Part shown: positions 31,233 through 38,896 of the stretch, piece after piece | Position numbering within the stretch: the stretch's first letter is position 1 | Layout of the letters: every line of letters starts with the position of its first letter | NCBI GenBank assembly: GCA_963824705.1 | Contig: CAWGQE010000002.1 | Coordinates: 98,372-162,371, forward strand | Direction: 5' to 3' | Source of the DNA: VRUE01 sp963824705 | GTDB lineage: Bacteria; Actinomycetota; Thermoleophilia; Solirubrobacterales; 70-9 | Length of the DNA stretch: 64,000 nucleotides | Notes under the pieces: model-generated | The model's database searches: none | What the model saw: only the letters and a program-made list of their open reading frames with translations | Told to the model about the DNA's origin: nothing | Program-made: the position numbers and the translations under genes

Positions 31233-31847
31233 CTAGAGCAGCTCGAGCCTGAGCGAGACCGCGCTGCCGCGGCGGGTTGCCGCGCCGGCCAGCTCGAGGG
31301 GGAGCGCCACGGCGAAAGCGGGGAGCGCCAGGACCACGACCACCACCCAGTCGACCCTTCGCTGCCAGGGCTTGGTGGCGGTGACCGAGGCCCCGACCAC
31401 GACGTTACGCCCGAAGGTTGCGCTGTTCACGATGGTCTGCCACATCGTCGCGATGCCTCTGCTGGGGGACCAGCGGACGGACTTGACGACCTGGTCGCGT
31501 CCGGCGACGAGGCGGCGCGCCGCCTCGACCGTGAACAGGTAGCGGCTACCTCGCTCCAGGCCGGCCCAGCCGGCGCCACCGATCCAGGCGGAGAAGCTCC
31601 CTCGGTTGACGATCGTCACGCCCTCCTCGCCCCCGAGCCGGTCGAGCTCGCGCAGGGCCTCCTCGGCGCTGCCGGGCCCACCGACGACACCGAGTCCGCA
31701 GCTCTCGCAGCGGCTCACTGCCCCGCCCAGCCCGGGGCGGCTGTCGATCCAGCCGAAGAGCGGCTCGGCGCAGGCGGGACAGGGCGGGTTGTCAGGTCCT
31801 GCGCCCGCCTCCAGCGGGACAACCGGCATGCGCTCCGTCTTCTCCAT
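31233..31847 (-). CDS. Zinc-ribbon protein with C-terminal membrane anchor
   Basis: A 204-residue protein. A two-pair cysteine zinc ribbon is near residues 23-50 (PCPACAEPLFGW then RCESCGLG). The middle part (about 85-150) resembles the C-terminal segment of SAM-methyltransferase-like proteins in which this ribbon precedes the catalytic domain (FTVEAARRLVAGRD), but no GxGxG SAM site is visible, so a methyltransferase core may have been lost. A hydrophobic helix at about 168-190 (VVVVVLALPAFAVALPLEL) anchors the C-terminus. Function is unknown. It is divergent from the CBS gene with a 20-base gap. Confidence 0.6.
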   Translation of the reverse strand: MEKTERMPVVPLEAGAGPDNPPCPACAEPLFGWIDSRPGLGGAVSRCESCGLGVVGGPGSAEEALRELDRLGGEEGVTIVNRGSFSAWIGGAGWAGLERGSRYLFTVEAARRLVAGRDQVVKSVRWSPSRGIATMWQTIVNSATFGRNVVVGASVTATKPWQRRVDWVVVVVLALPAFAVALPLELAGAATRRGSAVSLRLELL

Positions 31848-31867
31848 AGGGCGGTAGCGTACGCGGA

Positions 31868-32314
31868 GTGCAGCTGAGCGAGATCATGACCGCCGGAGTG
31901 GTGACCGCGACGCCGGAGGCAAGCGCGGTATCGGTCGCCCGGCAGATGCGCGACAGCCGCGTCGGTTCGGTGGTGATCGTCGATCCCGCCGGCTCGCCGG
32001 TGGCGATGATCACCGATCGCGACCTCGCGGTGAGGATCTTCGCCGACGGCGTCGATCCTGAGACGCCGATCGGCGAGCACGCCTCGCGGCCGTTGATCTG
32101 CGGCGAGCCGGAGATGGAGCTGGACGAGGCGGCGGCGCTGATGGTTCAGCACCGGGTGCGACGGCTGCCGGTGGTCGATGGCGATAGCCTCGCGGGCATC
32201 GTCACTCTCGACGACATCGCAGTGCGGACCGGCAACCTCGAGGTCGCGCAGAGGATGACCGCCGAGGTGATCGAGGGCGCGCTGCCCCAGTTCTATTTCC
32301 ACGAGCGGGGCTGA
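31868..32314 (+). CDS. Tandem CBS-domain protein
   Basis: A 148-residue protein made of two CBS domains (about 8-60 and 72-128), with IMTAGVVTATPEASAVSVAR and MVQHRVRRLPVVDGD as the domain starts. CBS pairs bind adenosine nucleotides and regulate partners; there is no partner domain here. GTG 31868 is preferred because it starts MQLSEIM, the family opening. It is followed after 7 bases by a membrane protein gene on the same strand, so the two probably share a transcript. Confidence 0.85.
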   Translation: MQLSEIMTAGVVTATPEASAVSVARQMRDSRVGSVVIVDPAGSPVAMITDRDLAVRIFADGVDPETPIGEHASRPLICGEPEMELDEAAALMVQHRVRRLPVVDGDSLAGIVTLDDIAVRTGNLEVAQRMTAEVIEGALPQFYFHERG

Positions 32315-32321
32315 GCGAAGC

Positions 32322-33119
32322 TTGCGACCCGACAAGGCGGCGATCTTGGCCTGGGAGGAGCGCTGGTCGCGTCCGGTGGCGCTGGCCACCTTCGCCTCGA
32401 TCATCTTGATCATCGCCGCGATCGCCGTCGCCAGCCAGGGAGTCGGTGGTGGCAGCGGAGAATCCGAGCTGCTGCGCAACGTCGACGCCCACCGCAGCGC
32501 CCAGCTGCTCTCCAGCATTCTGCAGGCGTTCGGCGTCGGCCTCTTGGCCGTCCCGCTCTACTACCTCTTCCGCGCCGCCAAGGCGCGCAGCGAGAAGATG
32601 CGCGGCCAGCTGGTCGGCGTCGTCATCGCCGCACCGCTGTTCCTTGCCGCCCTGGCGATCCTCGGCGGCGTCTCCACCCTGCACGCCGCCTCGGACTTCG
32701 TCGCCAACGAAGTGCCGCGGCTGACGGCAAAGGGAGTCGCGCTGAGCAGCGACCATGCCAATGAAGCGGCGAAGGACACGATCACCGAAGCGCCGCTGCG
32801 CCCGCTGGCTGCCGGCTTCGGCCTCGGCGGCCAGATCGGCTTCGTCGCCGCGATGGTCTACACGTCGCTGTACGCGATGCGGACCGGCCTGCTGACCCGC
32901 TTCTGGGGCTCGACCGGCATCGCCCTCGGCGCCGTCTCCTTCATCTTCTTCCAGTTCACGCTGCTCTGGTTCATCTACCTCGGCGTGATGCTGCTCGGCT
33001 TTGGGCCGGGCGGCAAACCACCGGCATGGGCATCTGGAGAAGCTGAGCCATGGCCGACTCCAGCTGAAAAAGCGGCGGCAGAACTGGAAGAGCCCTCAGA
33101 TGAGGAGGCGCCCCGGTAG
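32322..33119 (+). CDS. Multi-pass membrane protein of unknown function
   Basis: A 265-residue protein starting TTG 32322. Hydrophobic helices lie at about 20-40, 65-83, 98-118, 160-180 and 195-230, and the C-terminal tail is acidic (AEKAAAELEEPSDEEAPR). There is no enzyme motif. The gene's stop TAG (33117-33119) is supplied by the left arm of palindromic element B3, so the original C-terminus may have been different. It overlaps the convergent thyX-like gene by 24 bases. Confidence 0.7.
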   Translation: MRPDKAAILAWEERWSRPVALATFASIILIIAAIAVASQGVGGGSGESELLRNVDAHRSAQLLSSILQAFGVGLLAVPLYYLFRAAKARSEKMRGQLVGVVIAAPLFLAALAILGGVSTLHAASDFVANEVPRLTAKGVALSSDHANEAAKDTITEAPLRPLAAGFGLGGQIGFVAAMVYTSLYAMRTGLLTRFWGSTGIALGAVSFIFFQFTLLWFIYLGVMLLGFGPGGKPPAWASGEAEPWPTPAEKAAAELEEPSDEEAPR

Positions 33120-34139
33120 GGGTGGAGCGTCTTGTACTTTTTCGTCGTCGGGTTGACGGACGGCTGACGGCGATCCACCGAAAAAGTTAAGCGGAACCCC
33201 TACCGGGGCGCCTCCTTTTCCCAAAGGGTTCGCCTCCCCGGAGATGCTCTTGCGGTAGGAGCGCCAGCCGCGAAAATTGCCGCTCCACTCGCTCGTCTCC
33301 AGGTCCGTTGCACTCAGCGGGCGCGCCGGGTGCTCGAGTGGCGACATGTGGCCGCTTTCGAGCAGTCGGTCGTGGAGCTCGATGTCGGCCCCGAGGTCGC
33401 GTTGACCTGCATGGGTCAGATAGCTGACTCGGGCGCAACGACCGGCTGAGATCTTGATCAGGTCCTCGATCGAGGCCGCCTGCTCGCGGTCCTCGGGGCG
33501 GATCAGGGGCAGGTGCCAATCGTCCCAGTCGAGCTCGGCGGGCTCTGAGGCCTCGATCGCGGCACGCATGGCCTCGGCGGTCAGCCTGATCTCCGGCTGC
33601 GCGTCGGGGTGGCAGCGCAGGTTCCAGAAGTTGTCCCACTCGGTCGCGGTGACGATCACGGTGTGCCACATGAAGGGCTCCAGCAGCCGGTTGGCGACCT
33701 GCTTGTGGACGTTCAGCCACTCGGTTGGCTGGGTGCGGTTCCTGATCGCCTCTTCGATCGACCCCAGGACGTCGAGCAGATCGTCGCTGGCCGCGATCGC
33801 GTCCGGGTCGGCAACCAGGCCCAGCACCCGGCGCACCGCGTCGTCGCGAGCGTGCAGCCACTCGCGCTCGGCCGCATCCCGCTTCTCGCCGCCGAGCGCA
33901 GCGCCCGCCTGCATGCCCGGTTGATTCGAGCCGAACTCGATCGGGATGTAGGGGTCCTCGAGCACCCGGCGCAGCTGCTTGGCGATCGGGATCGCGCGCG
34001 AGCTGGCGGAGTTGCGGGAGAAGACGCGATGCGTGTTGAACTCGGCGAGGACGAAGCGCGGGAAGGTCGCCTCGAGCGTCGTCAGCCGGTATCCGGCGGG
34101 CGATTGTGAATCGGCGAGGACTTTGGCGTCGAACGGCAT
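33096..34139 (-). CDS. thyX: ThyX-like FAD-dependent thymidylate synthase
   Basis: A 347-residue protein of the ThyX fold, which makes dTMP from dUMP with FAD, NADPH and methylene-THF. Landmarks: FNTHRVFSRNSASSRAIPI near residue 34, matching the ThyX signature in its THR rather than RHR form as in phage and Streptomyces homologues; and SAGRCARVSYLTHAGQRDL near 230, with a conserved FRGWRSYRKS near 288. Usual ThyX is 220-260 residues; this group is longer. Residues 309-347 are encoded by palindromic element B3 and so are recent. dUMP methylation is likely, but a divergent role is possible. Confidence 0.8.
   Translation of the reverse strand: MPFDAKVLADSQSPAGYRLTTLEATFPRFVLAEFNTHRVFSRNSASSRAIPIAKQLRRVLEDPYIPIEFGSNQPGMQAGAALGGEKRDAAEREWLHARDDAVRRVLGLVADPDAIAASDDLLDVLGSIEEAIRNRTQPTEWLNVHKQVANRLLEPFMWHTVIVTATEWDNFWNLRCHPDAQPEIRLTAEAMRAAIEASEPAELDWDDWHLPLIRPEDREQAASIEDLIKISAGRCARVSYLTHAGQRDLGADIELHDRLLESGHMSPLEHPARPLSATDLETSEWSGNFRGWRSYRKSISGEANPLGKGGAPVGVPLNFFGGSPSAVRQPDDEKVQDAPPLPGRLLI
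33103..33216. repeat. Palindromic element B3 (family B)
   Basis: Arms 33103-33123 and 33196-33216 pair perfectly over 21 bp. Family-B blocks GGAGCGTCTTGTACTTTTTCG and CCGAAAAAGTTAAGCGGA sit inside them and match B1 when reversed. The core between the blocks differs. It lies at the 3' ends of two convergent genes, giving one its stop codon and the other its last 39 residues. Confidence 0.9.
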
Positions 34140-34209
34140 CGGCTGTTCAGAAATCTCGCAAATCGAGCAGACGATTAAAAGCGTTGGTTTCCACGGAGAT
34201 TCCTGGCAA

Positions 34210-34560
34210 TCATCCCGGCGGAAAGGACATCAGCTCGACCTGGTGGCCGCCGGGGGCGAGGACCTTGGCCCGCGGCGCACCCCAGTGCTCGCGGCCGGGG
34301 GTGACCGCGAAGCCGGCCTCGCGCAGGCGCTCGACCGTCCCCTCGAAATCGGGGACGACCACCGCGGCGTGGCCGTGCGGGGGGACGGTCGGCGACTCGT
34401 TGCGTTCGAGGTGGATCTGGGTCCCCTGCCGTTCGACCCAGACGAACTTGTTGGCTAGCGTCGGCGGCGGCTCGACCGGCTGGAAGCCGAGCAGCTCCCA
34501 GAACGCGACGAAGCACTCGATCTCATCGGTCAGGACCTCGAGCGTCACGTGCTGAAGCAT
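34210..34560 (-). CDS. VOC-family (glyoxalase/dioxygenase fold) protein
   Basis: A 116-residue metal-binding-fold protein of the vicinal-oxygen-chelate superfamily. Two beta-alpha-beta halves: QHVTLEVLTDEIECFVAFWELLGF at the start, with GHAAVVVPDFEGTVERLREAG and a final PGGHQVELMSF. His and Glu ligands are plausible (H4 and E near 112). ATG 34560 gives MLQHVTLEVL, the usual opening; the longer frame upstream lacks homology. The substrate cannot be assigned. The gene is single, 70 bases from the ThyX-like gene. Confidence 0.75.
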   Translation of the reverse strand: MLQHVTLEVLTDEIECFVAFWELLGFQPVEPPPTLANKFVWVERQGTQIHLERNESPTVPPHGHAAVVVPDFEGTVERLREAGFAVTPGREHWGAPRAKVLAPGGHQVELMSFPPG

Positions 34561-34612
34561 CGCCCGGGAGCATAGGGCGGTCCCGCGCCTGCACCACCCG
34601 ATTTCGTTTGCC

Positions 34613-34641
34613 TTGACATCCAGACACACGTGTGTCTTAAT
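34613..34641 (+). promoter_or_regulatory. Promoter with palindromic operator in its spacer
   Basis: TTGACA (34613-34618) and CTTAAT (34636-34641) lie 17 bases apart. The spacer holds a perfect 16-bp palindrome AGACACAC-GTGTGTCT (34622-34637). A repressor bound here would block transcription of the secreted-protein genes that start at 34769. The regulator is not in view. Confidence 0.75.
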
Positions 34642-34717
34642 CAACCTCGCTATCAAGAAACGCGGATGTCCGCGGTGCTTAATAGCTGGGTAGGGATAGG
34701 ACAACCGAGTCAGGGAG

Positions 34718-34737
34718 GGCCGCTAAGGGAAGCGGCC
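34718..34737 (+). promoter_or_regulatory. Leader hairpin of the secreted-protein operon
   Basis: GGCCGCT-aaggga-AGCGGCC, a 7-bp stem 32 bases before GTG 34769. The roughly 120-base leader also has a stem CGCGGATGTCCGCG at 34669-34682. No known riboswitch was matched by eye. Confidence 0.4.
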
Positions 34738-34768
34738 GGCAGGGCTCACGGGACGAGGAGAGAGATAC

Positions 34769-37700
34769 GTGGAACTCGAGGCGAAGGCACCGTCGGCGAC
34801 CAATCTGCGCATGCGCCTGGCCTGCGCCGTGCTGGGCGCGTTGGCGCTGCTGCTCGTCCTCGCGCCGGGGGCCTCAGCCACCTACTACGTCCACCCCTTC
34901 ATCTCGGAGTTCGGCCCCGACGGGACCGCCAACTCGAAATTCCAGCAGGACAAGTTCATCGCCGTCGACCAGGCCTCCCACGACGTCTACGTCGCCGACG
35001 TCTACGCCAACCGGATCTACCGCTTCACTTCGAGCGGCGCCCCGCACAACTTCAGCGAAGGCGAAGCGGCGGGCAGGAACTGGCTGACCTTCTCCGTTCC
35101 CTCCGGAGTGCCGTTTCCAGTGATCAAGGGCGTTGCAGTCGCGTCGGCAGGTGCGGCAGCCGGTACGGCCGGAGACATCTACGTTGCCTGGGCGGGCGCC
35201 AGCAATAAATCACCAGGACCGATTAGCTGGGGAGTGGAGACGTATTCGTCAAACGGTGCCCACCTCGGCACCGTCGACGGCTCCGGCAACCCGCATCACT
35301 TCCCGACCGAATCGCTCGACACGGCGCATCCGTGCGGCGTCGCCGTCGACCCGGCCGGAAGCGTCTACGTCAGCTACTGCTCCGGCGCCTCAGAACCGAG
35401 CCACGTCGACAGGTACGTCCCCTCCGCCAACCCGGTGAAAAACGCCAACTTCGACTCGGAGATCGTCGGACTTTCAGGCGGATATCTCGCAGCGACCGGC
35501 ACTACTCTGTACATGCCTGGAAGCGCTTATCCGCTCTCGCTCTTTCCCGGCGGTGGGGGATCGGCCGACGTAGGCGGCAAAGGGACGCCGTTGCCCGCAA
35601 CTAGTTCCAGCGAAGCTTTCGCTGTCGACGGATCGAGCGGCGATCTCTACGTCGGCGTCGCGGCTGGGGCCGGCGCCGGAGCTCGGCCCAGCGGCGTGCG
35701 CCAGCTCGACGAAGCCGGCAAAGAGCTGGCCTTCATGGCCGTGCCGAACTCGGCAAACGGAGTCGGCCTGGACGAGTCCTCCGGCAGGGTCTACGTCTCC
35801 AACTTCGGTGGGCCCAGCGAAGCCACTTACAAGGTCCGCATCTACGGCCCGCCCGTCCCGGTGGCGCCCCCCACGGCGACGATCGACACCCCCTCCGCCG
35901 TCACCTACAAATCGGCCCACTTCACGGGAACGGTCAACCCGGGAGGCAGTGGGGAAGGCTATGAGACGACCTACCGCTTCCAGTGCACGCCGAGCTGTCC
36001 GGGGCTGCAGGCGACTCGCCAGCTTCCCGCCGACGGCGCCGACCACGAAGTCTCAGATGACGCCTCCGAACTCACGCCGGAAACCATCTACGAAGTCAAG
36101 CTGATCGCGACCAACGGCAACGGCAACCAGAGCGTCGAAGACACGACCAGCTTCGAAACCGCCCCCAAACCGCCGCTGACCGCCCCGGAAGTGATGATCG
36201 CCCCGGTAAGCGAAATCGGCCCCGAATCGGCGCATTTGAGCGGCACCGTGGACCCGATGGGAACCGGCGAAGGCCAGGCAACCACCTACCGCTTCGAATA
36301 CAGCTCCGACGGGGTCAAATGGATCGCCCTGCCAGACCAGGGACCGATCGAGGGAACGGGTCCCCAGGCGGTCTCCACCGAGCTCGAAGGCCTGGTGCCG
36401 AACACCACCTACTCGGTTCGCCTGCACGCGTCAAACGACGGTGGCGAAGACACCTCCGACGGGCCAAATCCATCCTTTGGCACCGCAGCCGCCGGGCCCC
36501 AGGTCGAGATCTCCCCGGCGACCAACGTCCTGCCGAGCTCAGCCCAGCTGAACGGACGCATAGATCCCCGCAACTCACAGACCACCTACTACTTCCAGTG
36601 GGGCACGGGGGATTGCGCGAGCGGCTCCTGCGCCTCGATCCCCGCCTCCCAGGACGCAGACGCCGGCTCGGGAGCGGGCTTCGTCTCCGTCCACGCCCAG
36701 CTGCAGGGCCTCAGCCCGACCACGACCTACCATTACCGGCTCCTCGCCGAGAGCCCGGCCGGCAAAGCGAGCAGCGGCGATGCGTCCTTCACCACCGAAG
36801 CCAACCCGGCTCCCTGCTCAAACCAGCGCGTCGGCCTCTCCGTCGCGCTGCCCGAATGCCGCGCCTATGAGATGGTCAGCCCGCTGCAGAAGTCGGGCGG
36901 AGACGTCGCCTCGGAGACCTTCCGCACCCGTGCTGCGGCCGATGGCGACGCGATCACCTTCGTCTCCCAGGCGGCATTCGCGGGAACCGACGGCTTCCCC
37001 TACTCGGGCGCCGAGTACCTTGCATCGCGCGACCCCGAAGGCTGGAGCACCCACTCGGTCACGCCGCTGAAGAAATCGCCGCCCGCAGTGACGGTATTCA
37101 GCGGCAGCGAGTATGTAGGTTTCCTCACCCCCGAACTCGAGCGCGGCGTCTACCGCTCGCTCGCTCCCAACCCCGACGCCAGCGCCAACACCGCCGGCGC
37201 CGACAACCTCTTTCTCGCCACCGGCATGCGCGCCGGTGCCCCTCATTTCACGCTGATCAGCGACTCGGTCAAACCGCTGGGTGATCAGCCGTTCAACCCC
37301 AACGGCCCCCACATCGCCTTCGTCGATGCCTCGGCCGACTTCAGCCATATCGCCTTCGAGGACTCCGACAACCTCACCGCCGATGCCTCGGGCACCGCCG
37401 CCAAGCTCTATGAATGGTCGAATGGGGAAGTCCGCCTCGCCGGCGTCCTCCCCGACGGCGCCTGCGGCTCGCCCCCCTGCACCGCTGCCGAATCGGTCGG
37501 CGGAGCAGGCGCCCAGGGAACCGGCTATGCCGGCCAGGGCACCAACACCCAGCTCGCGCACGCGGTCTCCGAGGACGGCTCCAGGGTCTTCTTCACCGCC
37601 GGCGACCTGAAAGCAGCCAACGTTGGCGTAGGGCCCCAAGGAGACGTCGGCCTCGAAGGCTCGTTGTATGTGCGCGAAAACGGCACGCATACGACCCAGG

Positions 37701-38896
37701 TCGACGCTTCCGAGCGCTCCACTCCCGACCCGAAGGGCCCCGGACGCTCGGAGTTCCAGTGGGCGAGCCCGGATGGGGAAGAAGTCCTCTTCCTCTCCGA
37801 GGAGGAGCTGGTCGACGAGGACACCGACGGCGAAGGGGTCTCGCTGTACCGATGGAGGGCCGATGCGCCGGCGGGGGAGCGACTGACCTTGATCCCGACG
37901 CCGGGGACTGTGCCCGCCCACGTCGTCGATGCGACCTCCGACGGAGGCTTCGTCTACCTGCTGGGCTACCGGTCCGACGACGCCGCCGTCACAGCCCTCT
38001 ACGTCCTGCACGGCGGGCAGATGCGCAGGGTGGTGACGTTGCCCGCCCACGATCCCGGCGTCGGTGAGAAGGGCACCGGAGTGGAAGTCGACCAGGCGCG
38101 GATGACGCCCGACGGCCGCCGCCTGATCTTTCACTCCCGCGCGAACCTGACCGGCTACGACCCGTTCGGAGAGTGCGGGGACCGGAGTGCAACCGAACCC
38201 GACAAGCCGGTCCCGGGCATCTGTATCGAGCTCTACCAATACAGCTACGACGCCGACGAACTTCTCTGCGTCTCCTGCGACCCTTCGGGAGAACCGCCGA
38301 GCGGTGAAGTGCCGGTCTTCACCAAGCCGATCGCAAACGCGTCCGTAAACGGCGGAAGCTCCCCCTACCTCAACACGCCGATCAGCGCCAATGGGCGCTA
38401 CGTCTTCTTCACCTCCCCCGACGCCCTGGTCCCCCAGGACTCAAACGGGCGCGATGACGCCTACGTCTATGACACCGAAAAGGGCGAAGCCCGCCTGCTC
38501 TCCAGCGGTCAGTGCAACTGCGACTCGATCTTCATGACCGCGAGCCCCTCGGGCCGCGACGCCTTCTTCACGACCCACCAGCAGCTGGTGAGGATGGACA
38601 CCGACAACCTCTCAGACCTCTATGACGCCAGGGTCGGCGGCGGCATCGCCGCCCAGAACGCCCTGCCGCCCAACCAGTGCCAGGGCGACGCCTGTCAGGC
38701 GACGCCGAGCGTGCCGAACCTGCAGACGCCAAACAGCGCCGGCTTCAGCGGCCCCGACAACCCGCTCAACCATAAGGCCAAGAAGCACAGGGCAAAGAAG
38801 CGCCATCACAAGGCAAGGAAGCGCCGCAGGGCAAGGCGAGAAGCGGCGGCAAGAAGCAAAGCCAGAGCCGACAAGACCGGGAGGACGAGCAAATGA
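34769..38896 (+). CDS. Large secreted protein: beta-propeller, FN3-like repeats, polycationic tail
   Basis: A 1375-residue exported protein starting GTG 34769 behind GGACGAGGAGAG. Signal peptide about 1-38 (LACAVLGALALLLVLAPGASA). About 40-360 is an NHL/propeller region with recurring D.A..V.. units (DQASHDVYVADVYANRIYRF). Three fibronectin-III-like domains follow (about 370-460, 470-570, 575-670; e.g. AHLSGTVDPMGTGEGQATTYRF). About 690-1330 is a TolB-like propeller with repeated DGSRVFFTAGDL-type blades. The tail (about 1335-1375) is Lys/Arg/His-rich (KKHRAKKRHHKARKRRRARR), suiting charge-based wall binding. It is coupled by ATGA to the next secreted gene. A surface or wall role is inferred. 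Confidence 0.85.
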   Translation: MELEAKAPSATNLRMRLACAVLGALALLLVLAPGASATYYVHPFISEFGPDGTANSKFQQDKFIAVDQASHDVYVADVYANRIYRFTSSGAPHNFSEGEAAGRNWLTFSVPSGVPFPVIKGVAVASAGAAAGTAGDIYVAWAGASNKSPGPISWGVETYSSNGAHLGTVDGSGNPHHFPTESLDTAHPCGVAVDPAGSVYVSYCSGASEPSHVDRYVPSANPVKNANFDSEIVGLSGGYLAATGTTLYMPGSAYPLSLFPGGGGSADVGGKGTPLPATSSSEAFAVDGSSGDLYVGVAAGAGAGARPSGVRQLDEAGKELAFMAVPNSANGVGLDESSGRVYVSNFGGPSEATYKVRIYGPPVPVAPPTATIDTPSAVTYKSAHFTGTVNPGGSGEGYETTYRFQCTPSCPGLQATRQLPADGADHEVSDDASELTPETIYEVKLIATNGNGNQSVEDTTSFETAPKPPLTAPEVMIAPVSEIGPESAHLSGTVDPMGTGEGQATTYRFEYSSDGVKWIALPDQGPIEGTGPQAVSTELEGLVPNTTYSVRLHASNDGGEDTSDGPNPSFGTAAAGPQVEISPATNVLPSSAQLNGRIDPRNSQTTYYFQWGTGDCASGSCASIPASQDADAGSGAGFVSVHAQLQGLSPTTTYHYRLLAESPAGKASSGDASFTTEANPAPCSNQRVGLSVALPECRAYEMVSPLQKSGGDVASETFRTRAAADGDAITFVSQAAFAGTDGFPYSGAEYLASRDPEGWSTHSVTPLKKSPPAVTVFSGSEYVGFLTPELERGVYRSLAPNPDASANTAGADNLFLATGMRAGAPHFTLISDSVKPLGDQPFNPNGPHIAFVDASADFSHIAFEDSDNLTADASGTAAKLYEWSNGEVRLAGVLPDGACGSPPCTAAESVGGAGAQGTGYAGQGTNTQLAHAVSEDGSRVFFTAGDLKAANVGVGPQGDVGLEGSLYVRENGTHTTQVDASERSTPDPKGPGRSEFQWASPDGEEVLFLSEEELVDEDTDGEGVSLYRWRADAPAGERLTLIPTPGTVPAHVVDATSDGGFVYLLGYRSDDAAVTALYVLHGGQMRRVVTLPAHDPGVGEKGTGVEVDQARMTPDGRRLIFHSRANLTGYDPFGECGDRSATEPDKPVPGICIELYQYSYDADELLCVSCDPSGEPPSGEVPVFTKPIANASVNGGSSPYLNTPISANGRYVFFTSPDALVPQDSNGRDDAYVYDTEKGEARLLSSGQCNCDSIFMTASPSGRDAFFTTHQQLVRMDTDNLSDLYDARVGGGIAAQNALPPNQCQGDACQATPSVPNLQTPNSAGFSGPDNPLNHKAKKHRAKKRHHKARKRRRARREAAARSKARADKTGRTSK

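Noticed and set aside
34640..34768. Possible riboswitch (c-di-AMP type) in the leader of the secreted-protein operon
   Set aside because: GCTTAATAGC and small stems recalled the ydaO class, but the conserved blocks and closing helix could not be found.
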